The notes: generated by a model not told the origin, from the sequence alone. Numbered from the stretch's first letter, positions 24,927-32,824 are shown. The stretch is DNA of 33,192 nucleotides from Hymenobacter sp. UV11 (GCF_004684095.1 NZ_SRII01000023.1:1-33192); one strand, 5' to 3'. A program made the numbers and translations.

Positions 24927-25256
24927 GTGCGTTTTCTGAGACGGACCGCTAGCGCAGGATTCCTTAACGTTGTTTTCCGTTCCTACTATCGTGTGACCCC
25001 TTACCCTTATATGGAATCTTGCCGCCCAACAAAGGAAACGCTGTCCTCCTGCGGCTTCCGCCCATCAATGGCTGCCGATGAATGGTGCCACATGAAGAAT
25101 ATTCATCTGTACTACTTTAGGGATGCCCACGCTTTGGAGGTCTACAACGGCCCAATACACCCCCGCTACAACCTGACCAGCCAAAATGATGATGCATTCC
25201 AAGTGGAGGTGCAGGTGCTAGCCTCAGCGCCTGCTTATAATGAAGCCCGCCGCTAA
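24927..25256 (+). CDS. Hypothetical protein (uncertain)
   Basis: A 109-aa frame without recognisable family. The first part is Arg/Ser-rich and unconvincing; from about residue 48 (MAADEWCHMKNIHLYYFRDA) base use looks more like coding DNA, so a shorter protein starting at 25068 is possible. The following gene overlaps its end by 17 bp if the longest start of that gene is used. Confidence 0.3.
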   Translation: MRFLRRTASAGFLNVVFRSYYRVTPYPYMESCRPTKETLSSCGFRPSMAADEWCHMKNIHLYYFRDAHALEVYNGPIHPRYNLTSQNDDAFQVEVQVLASAPAYNEARR

Positions 25257-25332
25257 GGCGTACAATAGCTCACGCAACTATTTATATTTGCCAGTTATAA
25301 GCTCGTATTCTAGCGATAGCACCCTACTTATG

Positions 25333-25689
25333 AATGATTTGTTAACTGACGATGCCCATTACTCCTATGAGGAATGCCTAGCTCTTATCAATACGTTTAG
25401 CAGTCAAGTGCGCGGCCAGCATATAACAACAGACAGGACTCCGCGTCGCAACACAATTTCGGGTGTGGCCGATGGCTTTTTGCTCATGCCTTACAAACCA
25501 GGTAGCTACACTTTTGACTTGGCTTTGTTCAACTACAATCTTGCGGCTGTGAAGCAAGATTGGCTGGCGGCCAGGAGAAGAGATGGGCATAGATGGATAC
25601 CGTTGGTTCAGATAGCTAAACAGTATGTAGCACTGGTTCCCATACTGTTACAGTTACACCTCTGGAATGAGAACTGGCGTATGCAATAA
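25333..25689 (+). CDS. Hypothetical protein upstream of the CBASS genes
   Basis: A 118-aa soluble protein of unknown function, start chosen at MNDLLTDDAHYSYEECLALI; the frame is open upstream to 25240. No signal peptide or strong membrane segment is seen. The middle (GVADGFLLMPYKPGSYTFDL ... NLAAVKQDWLAARR) is hydrophobic and aromatic. It precedes the CBASS island by 100 bp on the same strand, but nothing links it to that system except position. Confidence 0.45.
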   Translation, partial: NDLLTDDAHYSYEECLALINTFSSQVRGQHITTDRTPRRNTISGVADGFLLMPYKPGSYTFDLALFNYNLAAVKQDWLAARRRDGHRWIPLVQIAKQYVALVPILLQLHLWNENWRMQ

Positions 25690-25788
25690 CGCACCCATCT
25701 ATTAGCGGCCTTTCCCAGTTTCTACTTTCCCCTTCCCCAACAGTCGGGATTTTTTTGTAGCTTGTCGGCTCACCAGTACCCTAGCCAT

Positions 25789-26007
25789 ATGGTAAAAACA
25801 ACAACAGACCTGAAAGAAATCGCCAGAGCCGGAGGCGGCATAAGCATCGACGCAGCGGGTTATACAACCACTGATATAAAGGAAATTAGGCGAGCTGCCA
25901 GCACATCAGGGGCAACAATAGTCCTCAGAAATTCCAACACTAAAACGACTACGGATTTAAAAGAAATTGCCCGAACCTCACCAGGAAAATTCATCTTTGA
26001 ACTGTAG
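25789..26007 (+). CDS. Small protein with three TTTDLKEIA repeats beside the CBASS genes
   Basis: A 72-aa protein (start MVKTTTDLKEIARAGG at 25789; a start 9 codons upstream is possible). It is made almost wholly of three repeats, each opening with TTTD(L/I)KEI(A/R)R and followed by a short beta-like stretch: GGGISIDAAGY, SGATIVLRNSNTK and GKFIFEL. Each unit looks like helix then strand, so the whole may form a tiny layered alpha/beta fold or a repeat that binds a partner. A terminator follows, then the CD-NTase gene 95 bp downstream on the same strand. I know no function for this family; a role as sensor, regulator or inhibitor of the CBASS enzyme is a guess from position. Confidence 0.65.
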   Translation: MVKTTTDLKEIARAGGGISIDAAGYTTTDIKEIRRAASTSGATIVLRNSNTKTTTDLKEIARTSPGKFIFEL

Positions 26008-26017
26008 GTGCAACTCG

Positions 26018-26052
26018 GCCCCGAGCCTCCCCCACAGGAGCCGGGGCTTTTT
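26018..26052 (+). terminator. Rho-independent terminator after the repeat-protein gene
   Basis: A GC-rich hairpin (GCCCCGAGCCTCC ... GGAGCCGGGGC, imperfect by two bulged bases) is followed by TTTTT at 26048-26052. It lies 11 bp past the small gene, so that gene makes its own short transcript and the CD-NTase gene probably has a separate promoter or depends on read-through. Confidence 0.75.
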
Positions 26053-26101
26053 CGTAACTTAGTAGTGGCGTATAGCCTTACAACAAAATTCTTATAAACA
26101 C

Positions 26102-27157
26102 ATGGCATACAATTACAAATTGCTTACAGAAGGGATTGAGGCCAGGATCAACCCTGAGCATCTTGCAGTGCAACAAGATTTTGCCCGAGAGTTGTCTACG
26201 ATTAGGCATAATGACATGCTCACCTATGTTAGGTTGGCCATGAAGGGGGTGGACCCTGAATATACCAAAAGAAGCGTGGCTGCTGGTGAGGCCGCAAAGG
26301 GACATCTAAAAGCAATTGAAGAGGTCAGATTTGCTTACCAAGGTTCTGTCATGACAAACACCCACATAAAGGCCAATAGTGACATAGACTTGCTGATACT
26401 TACTAACAAGTTTTATAGCTATGATTATGCCAATATAAATCAAGCAGTTAATAGCGCATATAGTAGTCAGCACTACTACCAAAACCAACTTAATTTACTA
26501 AAAGAGGAGGTAACAAGAAACACTTACAAAGGGAGTATAGAAGAAGACCTTCGAAAGCTGAGGTCGGATTCAGAGCGGATATTGCAGGGTGTTTACAATA
26601 CTTGTGACATCACTCATGCTAAAGCAATCAAGATTAGGAATAGGGGAATTGGCCGAGATGTCGATGTAGTTGTGTCTAATTACTATGACGATGTTACATC
26701 AGTAGTAAATAGTAAGGGATCTTATAGAGGCATTCAGGTATACGATAAGTATACTCATCAGCGAAGTGATCCAGACTATCCATTCTTGAGTATTGAGAGA
26801 ATAAATGAAAGAGGAAATGAAACCGTTGGTCGGATGAAAAAGATGATACGCTTTCTCAAGAATATGAAAGCAAAATCGCAGCAAGAGATAAAGCTGAGTA
26901 GCTTTGACTTTAACGCTATTTGCTACGACATTGCTCCCTCAGTGTATAAAAACCTCATTTTCTACCAACTTGTTCCAGTATTATATAGGCATATTAAGAG
27001 TATTTGTGATGACCCATCGCATGCAAACAGGCTAGTGTCTGTTGATGGACGTGAACACATTTTTCGCGATAATCCTGACAAATTAGTGCATCTGCGATAT
27101 ATTCTGTCTGAACTCCAGGCTGTTTATAATGACCTAATACAGTCCGGGACACTATAG
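26102..27157 (+). CDS. CBASS cyclic-nucleotide synthase (CD-NTase)
   Basis: A 351-aa nucleotidyltransferase of the SMODS/cGAS-like group. The active site is visible: GS at 81-82, then DID at 94-96 (GSVMTNTHIKANSDIDLLIL), and a third acidic strand RDVDVVVS with Asp186/Asp188. These residues bind two metal ions and nucleotides to make a cyclic signal when phage infection is sensed. The C-terminal helical half (RMKKMIRFLKNMKA ... HLRYILSELQAVYNDLI) fits the usual helical lobe. Known bacterial STING systems use CdnE-type enzymes that make cyclic di-GMP, so that product is expected here. Base composition and codons (many AGA, ATA, AAT) are AT-richer than the backbone, suggesting transfer. The effector gene is convergent. 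Confidence 0.85.
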   Translation: MAYNYKLLTEGIEARINPEHLAVQQDFARELSTIRHNDMLTYVRLAMKGVDPEYTKRSVAAGEAAKGHLKAIEEVRFAYQGSVMTNTHIKANSDIDLLILTNKFYSYDYANINQAVNSAYSSQHYYQNQLNLLKEEVTRNTYKGSIEEDLRKLRSDSERILQGVYNTCDITHAKAIKIRNRGIGRDVDVVVSNYYDDVTSVVNSKGSYRGIQVYDKYTHQRSDPDYPFLSIERINERGNETVGRMKKMIRFLKNMKAKSQQEIKLSSFDFNAICYDIAPSVYKNLIFYQLVPVLYRHIKSICDDPSHANRLVSVDGREHIFRDNPDKLVHLRYILSELQAVYNDLIQSGTL

Positions 27158-27162
27158 AAAAT

Positions 27163-27190
27163 AAAAGGGCGGCTTTAGGGCCGCCCTTTT
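27163..27190. terminator. Bidirectional terminator between CD-NTase and TIR-STING genes
   Basis: AAAAGGGCGGC (27163-27173) and GCCGCCCTTTT (27180-27190) form perfect 11-bp arms with loop TTTAGG. A-run and T-run on either side let it act in both directions. It fills nearly the whole 34-bp gap between the two convergent stops. Confidence 0.92.
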
Positions 27191-27191
27191 G

Positions 27192-28169
27192 TTATTCAAC
27201 GCCTTCTATTACCTCTACATGGCCTTTAGTCCAAGCATTGCGGCTAATATAATGCCGCAACACATTCGCGAAGTTTCTGAGCTCGCGTCTCTCAAGGTGC
27301 TCCTTATCGATATCTGGCCCAATAGTATTAGTTGGAAGATAAAGTTTTATAGCTTCTACAATAGTGCCTAATGTTGTAGGAACATCAAATATGTGTGCAT
27401 TTATTGGATTACCTTCCCCTTCTTCTGGTGGGTCGATTTTGAAATGGAATGGATAGCCCCTGCCTTGAGTGCCTGGCAACACAGCGGTGTCGGCCTGCTC
27501 CAGTCCATTAATATGATTGTACTTGCTTATAAAAGCATTTACACCATCATCGTCAATATTTGCGGGGAGAATTACTTTCATCTGATATCCGCTGATTGGG
27601 CGCTCCTCTTTTTTATACAGAATCTTTCTGTCTCTACCTAGTGCTTCACACACTCGTTTTACAAAGCCAGTGAAGTACCCCATAGCAAGGGCCGTAGAAG
27701 GAAGGAAGCCGAGCTCGCTTTGCTTTTCGGCGCGTTGAATGGCTTTTATTAGCTGCTCGGCTACCACATCTATGTGATTAAATTTTCCAATAGTCTCACT
27801 AAATCTGAGTGTCGATACTCCATTAAAATCAGATGGTAAATCAGCATCTTCTTGAGCGAAAAGAAAAGCTCGCTCTGCACTAGTAGCACCAAGGAATAAT
27901 CCGTGCTCAAATATTACGTTATCTCTGATGGTACCCCTTGTTAATCCCCGGGCTTCATTAGTTGTCACGTCGTCCTTGGTAGCAACAAGAAGCGCGAAAT
28001 CTGATAGTTTAGCTTGTTTAATTAGCACATCTAACGTGTTCTTGTTAGGGACAAACACAGCATCATCAACCCACTTATAGCAGTCTACATAGTCTGCTAA
28101 TTTGCGCTCTAAATAGGTTACGTATTTTAAGCCCTCCGACGAGGAGCCTATAAAAAGTCTTGGTTTCAT
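27192..28169 (-). CDS. cap12: TIR-STING effector of a CBASS system
   Basis: A 325-aa two-domain protein. Residues 1-125 are a TIR-like nucleotide-binding domain: RLFIGSSSEGL, LSDFALLVATKDD, and RDNVIFEHGLFLG (82-94), where Glu88 is the likely NAD-cleaving residue. Residues about 155-310 match bacterial STING: STALAMGYFTGFVKRV, YQMKVILPANIDDD, GRGYPFHFKI and DVPTTLGTIVEAIKLYL. Asp262 and Thr266 keep the D-to-T+4 spacing, and Arg237 lies in the region, of residues that hold cyclic di-GMP in studied homologues. On binding the signal, such proteins assemble into filaments and destroy NAD, stopping the infected cell. It faces the CD-NTase gene tail to tail. Length and domain order match known TIR-STING proteins, so it appears intact. 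Confidence 0.88.
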   Translation of the reverse strand: MKPRLFIGSSSEGLKYVTYLERKLADYVDCYKWVDDAVFVPNKNTLDVLIKQAKLSDFALLVATKDDVTTNEARGLTRGTIRDNVIFEHGLFLGATSAERAFLFAQEDADLPSDFNGVSTLRFSETIGKFNHIDVVAEQLIKAIQRAEKQSELGFLPSTALAMGYFTGFVKRVCEALGRDRKILYKKEERPISGYQMKVILPANIDDDGVNAFISKYNHINGLEQADTAVLPGTQGRGYPFHFKIDPPEEGEGNPINAHIFDVPTTLGTIVEAIKLYLPTNTIGPDIDKEHLERRELRNFANVLRHYISRNAWTKGHVEVIEGVE

Positions 28170-28379
28170 TCAAGCATGTGTTTAAGTGAAGTGCAAGTAT
28201 AGCGATTACACGAGCAGTCAGCTTTTTCTATCCAAATAACGCCAAGTCGAATACTACCAAAAGCATCCTTTCCTAGCCAGAATTTTGGGGTACTATGCCC
28301 CACACAAGCTTCACTATCAAGCAGGTCGCCTACCTACGCTGATCTCCTCCCATTTACTGGGCCGCTTGAAAGCAGAGCG

Positions 28380-28475
28380 TTAGGCGTTCTTAAGCTCGAC
28401 GGTAATGGTAGCAGCTACTACCTCATTAGGCGTTAAATTCTGTAACGAGCTGTGCGGCCGGTAGCCATTTGTGCG
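28380..28475 (-). pseudogene. IS3-family OrfB C-terminal relic
   Basis: On the minus strand, 31 codons ending at TAA (28380-28382) read RTNGYRPHSSLQNLTPNEVV, the end of an IS3-family integrase-type transposase (compare the usual RPHSSL...LTP motif). Two codons further upstream the frame meets a stop and no match continues, so the rest is lost. It differs from the OrfB end at the right edge, hence a separate, older insertion. Confidence 0.65.
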
Positions 28476-28530
28476 CTTCCTTCAGAAGAATGCCACCGCA
28501 AGCTGGAATCTGCCTGCCTCGTGGCCCCGA

Positions 28531-28644
28531 AAGGTGCGCCTTTCTGACGCAGCAGTTTTCGACTTCTGAACCCTTAAAGCGAGCCAGAAACGCACCTGTT
28601 ACCAAATTTCTGAGCCATCTGCCCCGCGAGGTACTTTCTGAGCC
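28531..28644 (-). repeat. 114-bp multi-unit repeat, copy B (inverted partner at 4636-4750)
   Basis: Read on the minus strand the block begins GGCTCAGAAAGT (28633-28644), has a second GGCTCAGAAA about 28 bp on, and ends GCGTCAGAAAGGCGC then ACCTT. It aligns along its whole length with copy A. The two copies are in inverted orientation 24 kb apart and bracket the RHS, restriction, Fic and CBASS genes. The IS3 relic lies just beyond its inner edge. Confidence 0.65.
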
Positions 28645-28709
28645 CCCTCAAGGTGCACCCTATTGAGCTGGACCATTCTATCATGGGCTCGTGCTAGTGC
28701 TTCCTAAGC

Positions 28710-29438
28710 TTAGCCCCACGGTTGCCAGTCCAGAGCGAGCGGGTCTCGCCACACTCCCTTCCCAACTTTGAGGTCAATCGCTACTTTCAGCGAGGCATCA
28801 ATTCCCAGTAGCGTGCCAAAGGGTACAATCCGCATGTCTGCTTTGGGGATGTCAGGCCCAGTTCCGGCAAATATTTCCCAATCATCCTCTTCCCATCTCA
28901 TCACTTCCGTTGCCTTTGCGCCTGCCAGCACCAGCAGATTCGTGACGGCCATCGAATCGGCCGGAATAGGGTACTCCCACTGTCGAGTCAGCCATTGCCA
29001 AACCGGCTGAGTTGCCTCGTCAAAGGCCTCCACCATTACCGGCACATCTACCGTGTGGTGAACAAAGTCGGGCACGACTTGCCACACGGAGAGGGTGGGC
29101 TGGTTATAATAATCGAAGGCACCCAGCGCGAGTAGTTCGGCCCAAGAGGGATGCACTTTTACGAGCGAAAAGCACCCGAGCGAGTCTGTTCGAATAGTCC
29201 GGGTAGGCCAATCCGCTTCCGTACTGGCCACTGCGATGGTTGCCGCTAAAATCTCGCTCACCTGGCTCTGCGAGTAAAATTCGCCCCCGGCAAAAATGAA
29301 CTCTGCACTGAGGGTGGTGGTACAGCCAATCGTGTAAGCAAAGCGGGGCAAGGCCCCACCTGTTACCACGGTTATGTGGTAGCCGAACTTGTCTATATTC
29401 GAACGTATTCGAGCAAGCAAGTCGCTTCGCTGGAGCAT
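28710..29438 (-). CDS. DUF4262-domain protein
   Basis: A 242-aa cytoplasmic protein. The N-terminal part IRSNIDKFGYHITVVTGGAL then RFAYTIGCTTTLSAEFIFAG matches the DUF4262 pattern (a conserved His/Thr-rich start followed by FAYTIG). The biochemical function of this family is not established. The rest contains VHPSWAELLALGAFDYYN and a Trp-rich middle, with no signal peptide or membrane helix. It lies beside the CBASS island, transcribed in the same direction as the TIR-STING gene but separated from it by 540 bp of relic DNA, so it is probably independent. Confidence 0.7.
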   Translation of the reverse strand: MLQRSDLLARIRSNIDKFGYHITVVTGGALPRFAYTIGCTTTLSAEFIFAGGEFYSQSQVSEILAATIAVASTEADWPTRTIRTDSLGCFSLVKVHPSWAELLALGAFDYYNQPTLSVWQVVPDFVHHTVDVPVMVEAFDEATQPVWQWLTRQWEYPIPADSMAVTNLLVLAGAKATEVMRWEEDDWEIFAGTGPDIPKADMRIVPFGTLLGIDASLKVAIDLKVGKGVWRDPLALDWQPWG

Positions 29439-29703
29439 ACGGCCTGGGGGCGATTAAGTAGAAAGATAGCAAATAAGTTTGCTACACAAAGCAAAGACTC
29501 GTTCACCAACTGACTATAACTGGCCCTCGTCAGTTGTCAAGGTGGATTCTTAGAAGAGTTGCCTAAACGCCTCGCGCTCCATAAAGCAAGCTTGAGCTTG
29601 CTACTGGATGTCTACCCTTCAGCGAACGGAGCGTTGAGTGGACGAAAGGGCTCGCAGTACTTTGGTAAGCCCGTTTACAGGATATCCACTCAAACGCGAA
29701 GCC

Positions 29704-30057
29704 ATGACCACAGAAACCTTCATCGATGTTGTGAAAGAAGTCGTTCGTAACGCTTCGGTCAATAGTGTTGAAACACTGCTACACCACGTCCCTGGTCGGT
29801 CACCAGACAAGCACTTGGTAGCCCTTTCGACGTGGCATACAGCCTTATCCGACTCGGACAAGCACATGGTTACCCAAGTCATCGAACAAGCGGTCGACGA
29901 CGCCTTGTTCGGCTTCTTATGCGTGCTCGATGGCGTTCGCGTAGTGGAGAGCAACAGCGGCGACTTTGAACTGCGCTATCGCCGAAAGGGGGAAAGCGTG
30001 TTGCTCTCACCCAACGAAGAAGTGGGCTACTTGCACGACTTGTATAATGCAAAATAA
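29704..30057 (+). CDS. Hypothetical protein
   Basis: A 117-aa acidic soluble protein, start MTTETFIDVVKEVVRNASVN at 29704; the frame is open upstream to 29638, but the longer start is less likely. Helical segments alternate with a short C-terminal beta region (GDFELRYRRKGESVLLSPNE), and the end VGYLHDLYNAK is similar to small immunity-like or uncharacterised proteins. No family recognised. It converges on the lipoprotein gene at 30329. Confidence 0.6.
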   Translation: MTTETFIDVVKEVVRNASVNSVETLLHHVPGRSPDKHLVALSTWHTALSDSDKHMVTQVIEQAVDDALFGFLCVLDGVRVVESNSGDFELRYRRKGESVLLSPNEEVGYLHDLYNAK

Positions 30058-30206
30058 GTAGCCTTCGCTCTGTTCATCTGCACGATGGTTTAGATAAGGG
30101 AGCCACATTTTACGCAGTGCAAGCGACCCTGTTGGTACGTAAAAAGCCGCTAAGCCAAGCTAGCCAAGCCTCTTAAGAGCGGCGTTCGAAAAACCCTCCT
30201 CAGAAA

Positions 30207-30234
30207 GGCCTCGAAAAACGATGTTTTTGGGGCC
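30207..30234. terminator. Hairpin between convergent genes
   Basis: GGCC-TCG-AAAAAC-GAT-GTTTTT-GG-GGCC forms a hairpin (AAAAAC 30214-30219 with GTTTTT 30223-30228, GGCC ends). It lies between a plus-strand and a minus-strand gene that end toward each other. A second dyad CTGTACA/TGTACAG (30292-30298 and 30317-30323) lies just before the lipoprotein stop. Confidence 0.45.
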
Positions 30235-30328
30235 TTCTGTGTGGGTGGTCAAGTGATTCGAAAAACGGTAGGTTTCGGAACAAGACGCTGGCTGTACACT
30301 AAAATGACCGTTTCACTGTACAGACGGC

Positions 30329-31003
30329 TCAGTTGCCGTCCGGTTCTAGCAGGACCAGGCCCGGTCCCACGTTGAACTCATAAAGTGCGCGCGCCGAGTA
30401 GTCGTGCTCCTGACCGGTGGGTACTGCGTGGAATACCTGTCGCAGGGTGCGACCGGGTACCAGCGTGTGGCGCTCAGCGCCCTGCTCAAGCCAGAGCCAC
30501 ACAATTTGGGGTAGCGGGATCGTATCGCAGGGCAAGCAAATGGTCTGGGTTAGACTCTGGGTGCCGTGCGGAGGCAGCGTATAGGTCAAGGTGCCAACGA
30601 GGCGGTTGACTTGGGCCCACCGTCGGGGGCCGCGGGCATCGTCGTGGGTGGCCACCGGCCAGGCTTGGGGCTGGACGTAGTACCAGCGCCCCGCATGCTG
30701 GACCAAGCGGGTCAAGGGATTCTGACGAGCGACGAGCCCATCCTCGGCCACCGAATCAGTGAGCCGTTGCTTGCGTAGGTAGGACAAGTCGGTTGGCAAC
30801 AGCAGCGAGGAATCGAGCGGAAACCGAACACCTACGCGCAGGGTGTCCATTGTCTGATTGGTCACCACCCAATCGAAGGTGCTGCCGGCATGCGTGACCG
30901 GTGTGCAGCTGGACAGGCCGAGCAAGGCAACTCCGACAAAGCTCAGCAAACGCGTGGTCCATCGAGGTAACAGGTAACGAGGAGGTAGGACAGAGCGCGA
31001 CAT
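30329..31003 (-). CDS. Hypothetical lipoprotein
   Basis: A 224-aa predicted lipoprotein, start MSRSVLPPRYLLPRWTTRLL (an ATG five codons upstream at 31018 is also possible). The membrane segment LLSFVGVALLGLSSC ends in a good lipobox (LSSC), so the mature protein starts at that Cys, probably in the outer membrane. The rest is beta-rich (FDWVVTNQTMDTLRVGVRFP; LVGTLTYTLPPHGTQSLTQT) without a known domain. It lies next to the resolvase gene on the same strand, after a gap of 80 bp. Confidence 0.65.
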   Translation of the reverse strand: MSRSVLPPRYLLPRWTTRLLSFVGVALLGLSSCTPVTHAGSTFDWVVTNQTMDTLRVGVRFPLDSSLLLPTDLSYLRKQRLTDSVAEDGLVARQNPLTRLVQHAGRWYYVQPQAWPVATHDDARGPRRWAQVNRLVGTLTYTLPPHGTQSLTQTICLPCDTIPLPQIVWLWLEQGAERHTLVPGRTLRQVFHAVPTGQEHDYSARALYEFNVGPGLVLLEPDGN

Positions 31004-31098
31004 AGAAAGAGTGGGCACTTCTACCTTGGGTAGGCAGGTGTGGCGGGGTGAATGTTAATCATACTATGCCTACCACATAACCCATTAGTTAGAGGTAA

Positions 31099-31773
31099 TC
31101 AGGTCTGCTCAATTGAAACTAGGGCGCGATCAACCAGACGCTGGACTTGCTTTTGGGAGAAGGCCCCCCCTCTCCTGGCGGTAAAGCCCAGCGCATTCAA
31201 TTCCCCCGCGATGCGTTCACAGCTGAGCCCCTGGGCCCGCCGGGCCAAAATCAGCGCCGTCGCTTGCCGAATCCCCCCATGCTCCCGCGCATTGCGCTGC
31301 CGAGCTTCCAGTCCTAGCTGCCGGGCATCCTCCGTGAGGTTGGCCGGTGTGCCCAGCTGGGCGCCCCGCGCCTTCTTGGCTTTGAGCGCATCCTTGGTGC
31401 GCTGGGAGATGGTCTCGCGCTCGTGCTGGGCGATGACGGCGAAGAGGCCCACGGTAAGGGTATTGGCGTCAGGCATGTCGCAGCAGGCGAACTGCACCCC
31501 CGAGTCGCGCAGGGCGAGGATAAAGCCCGCGTTCCTAGATAGCCGATCCAACTTGGCAATCAATAACACGCCCCCCGCACCTCGGGCCGCGGCGATCGCC
31601 GCCAGCAGCTGGGGCCGCTGGTTCTTCTTGCCACTCTCGACTTCCACGTACTCCCCCACCGGCGTGTCGCCTTTTAGGAAATTACTCACGGCCGCCCGTT
31701 GCGCCTCCAGGCCCAACCCAGAGTTGCCCTGCTTTTGGGTAGAGACGCGGTAGTAGGCGAAGTAGGCGGGCAC
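31099..31773 (-). CDS. Serine recombinase, resolvase/invertase family
   Basis: A 224-aa site-specific recombinase. The catalytic domain begins YFAYYRVSTQKQ with nucleophile Ser11 (MPAYFAYYRVS), followed by the conserved ESGKKNQRPQL, LLIAKLDRLSRN and ERETISQRTKDAL segments. The C-terminal domain has an HTH (GLSCERIAGELNALGFTARR). Such enzymes cut both strands at a site with a central 2-bp overlap and rejoin them; on plasmids they resolve multimers or cointegrates. The active-site Ser, Arg and the helix E region are present, so it looks intact. A 40-bp dyad 38 bp upstream of the start is a candidate crossover site. Whether it serves the plasmid or a lost transposon cannot be told. Confidence 0.9.
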   Translation of the reverse strand: MPAYFAYYRVSTQKQGNSGLGLEAQRAAVSNFLKGDTPVGEYVEVESGKKNQRPQLLAAIAAARGAGGVLLIAKLDRLSRNAGFILALRDSGVQFACCDMPDANTLTVGLFAVIAQHERETISQRTKDALKAKKARGAQLGTPANLTEDARQLGLEARQRNAREHGGIRQATALILARRAQGLSCERIAGELNALGFTARRGGAFSQKQVQRLVDRALVSIEQT

Positions 31774-31810
31774 GGGGGTAAAAAGGGGTAGTTTCAGGCG
31801 AAATTAAGCA

Positions 31811-31850
31811 AAAAGACATTACTTAAACGGTCGTTTGCAAAACGTCTTTT
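31811..31850. promoter_or_regulatory. Candidate resolvase crossover site
   Basis: A 40-bp imperfect dyad is centred on GT at 31830-31831: outer arms AAAAGAC (31811-31817) and GTCTTTT (31844-31850), inner arms AAACG and CGTTT; 14 of 20 positions are symmetrical. It starts 38 bp upstream of the resolvase gene. A central dinucleotide flanked by dyad arms is what serine recombinases need. Confidence 0.4.
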
Positions 31851-31977
31851 CGGTTTGCCTGTCATGCTTACCGGTATTCGCAGGCCATCGTCAAGCGCTA
31901 TGGCCAGGGATAAGCGATGGAACAAGAAGCTACGTAAGCGGGTAACTTCAGCATTAGCAGATAGCTTTGCTCCTAGT

Positions 31978-32787
31978 ATGAAGTGTCTAGGATGGCTACT
32001 AATGGGGGGAATCAGTTTGACCGGCTGTCAGCGTGCCTCGGAGCGGTTGCCCGAGCAGGGTCCTACGCAACTACCCCGGATACGAGCGCAGGGCACTTCG
32101 ATGCCGCCCCCTTTGCGACAGGATAGCATCTTGGGCGTGTGGCCCCACTTTGTCGGGCGCTTTGCCCTGGCTGACTCCCTAGTGCTGACCCATCCCCTCG
32201 CCTCAAATGAAGCAGACTGGTTGCGAGACTTTGGGCCTATACAGGCAACCCAGGATAGTGCGACGCTCAGCACAGATGGGCTGGAGCTACGTGTCGATGC
32301 GCAACGGCCATTGGTTTACCAAAAAGCGGTGCCGCCCGAAGTGCGGGCGCGCTTTCCGGCCCAACGCGTGCTGCCGGTGTATGTAGTTAATACTAGCCCG
32401 AGCACCAAGCTCTTAGCCGGAAAGGATTCGTGGGTCTTTGCGATTCAGGAGGCCCAGGATCGGCAAGGACAGTGGCGGCCGATTGAAAGCCGAGGTTTTG
32501 ACTTCTGTGGTAATGGGCACTGGCTGCTGAAGCTGAAGCCGCGTCAGCTGGCTCTCTTCTTTGTTCAGCAGTATGCAGGTCCGTTTGCCACGCGCTTACG
32601 CGTACGCTTGCAGAACGGGGAGAGCCGCTATGTGTCGGCCCCGTATCCGGGCCACATTCGGGAGCAGCAGTTCCTAGCCCCTGCTGAGCAGGTGGCGCAA
32701 CTTCGCGATAACCCGGCGGCGATTAACTGGCTCTACTATGGAGCTGAGCCAGTGGCCGCCGACTCGCTCGAAGCCCAGCGAGAGTAG
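31978..32787 (+). CDS. Hypothetical lipoprotein
   Basis: A 269-aa predicted lipoprotein; the start at 31978 gives MKCLGWLLMGGISLTGCQRA with lipobox LTGC. The frame continues upstream to 31855, but those residues would put a charged 40-aa leader before the membrane segment. The mature part includes VYVVNTSPSTKLLAGKDSWV, a cysteine in GFDFCGNGHW, and LRVRLQNGESRYVSAPYPG, consistent with a beta-rich surface protein; no family recognised. It is divergent from the resolvase, and similar CGTTCG/TTT-type motifs lie on both sides of it (31826 and 32843). A 9-bp dyad follows the stop. Confidence 0.65.
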   Translation: MKCLGWLLMGGISLTGCQRASERLPEQGPTQLPRIRAQGTSMPPPLRQDSILGVWPHFVGRFALADSLVLTHPLASNEADWLRDFGPIQATQDSATLSTDGLELRVDAQRPLVYQKAVPPEVRARFPAQRVLPVYVVNTSPSTKLLAGKDSWVFAIQEAQDRQGQWRPIESRGFDFCGNGHWLLKLKPRQLALFFVQQYAGPFATRLRVRLQNGESRYVSAPYPGHIREQQFLAPAEQVAQLRDNPAAINWLYYGAEPVAADSLEAQRE

Positions 32788-32824
32788 CTGACGCAGTAGC
32801 TGCGCGGCCTAAGCAATCGGTTCA

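Larger units (their letters stand above)
28170..28709. other. Intergenic region with IS3 relic and multi-unit repeat B
   Basis: From 28170 to 28379 there is the upstream region of the TIR-STING gene, with no structure I can name. Then come the tail of a dead IS3-type transposase (28380-28475), the 114-bp repeat block (28531-28644), and about 65 bp before the next gene end. No intact gene is present. Confidence 0.6.

Noticed and set aside
28469..28666. Plus-strand frame of 65 codons
   Set aside because: Read entirely across the IS relic edge and repeat block B; no family resemblance.
31052..31753. Plus-strand frame of 233 codons opposite the resolvase
   Set aside because: It lies antisense to an intact serine recombinase with all catalytic motifs; Ser/Arg/Ala-rich shadow frame.
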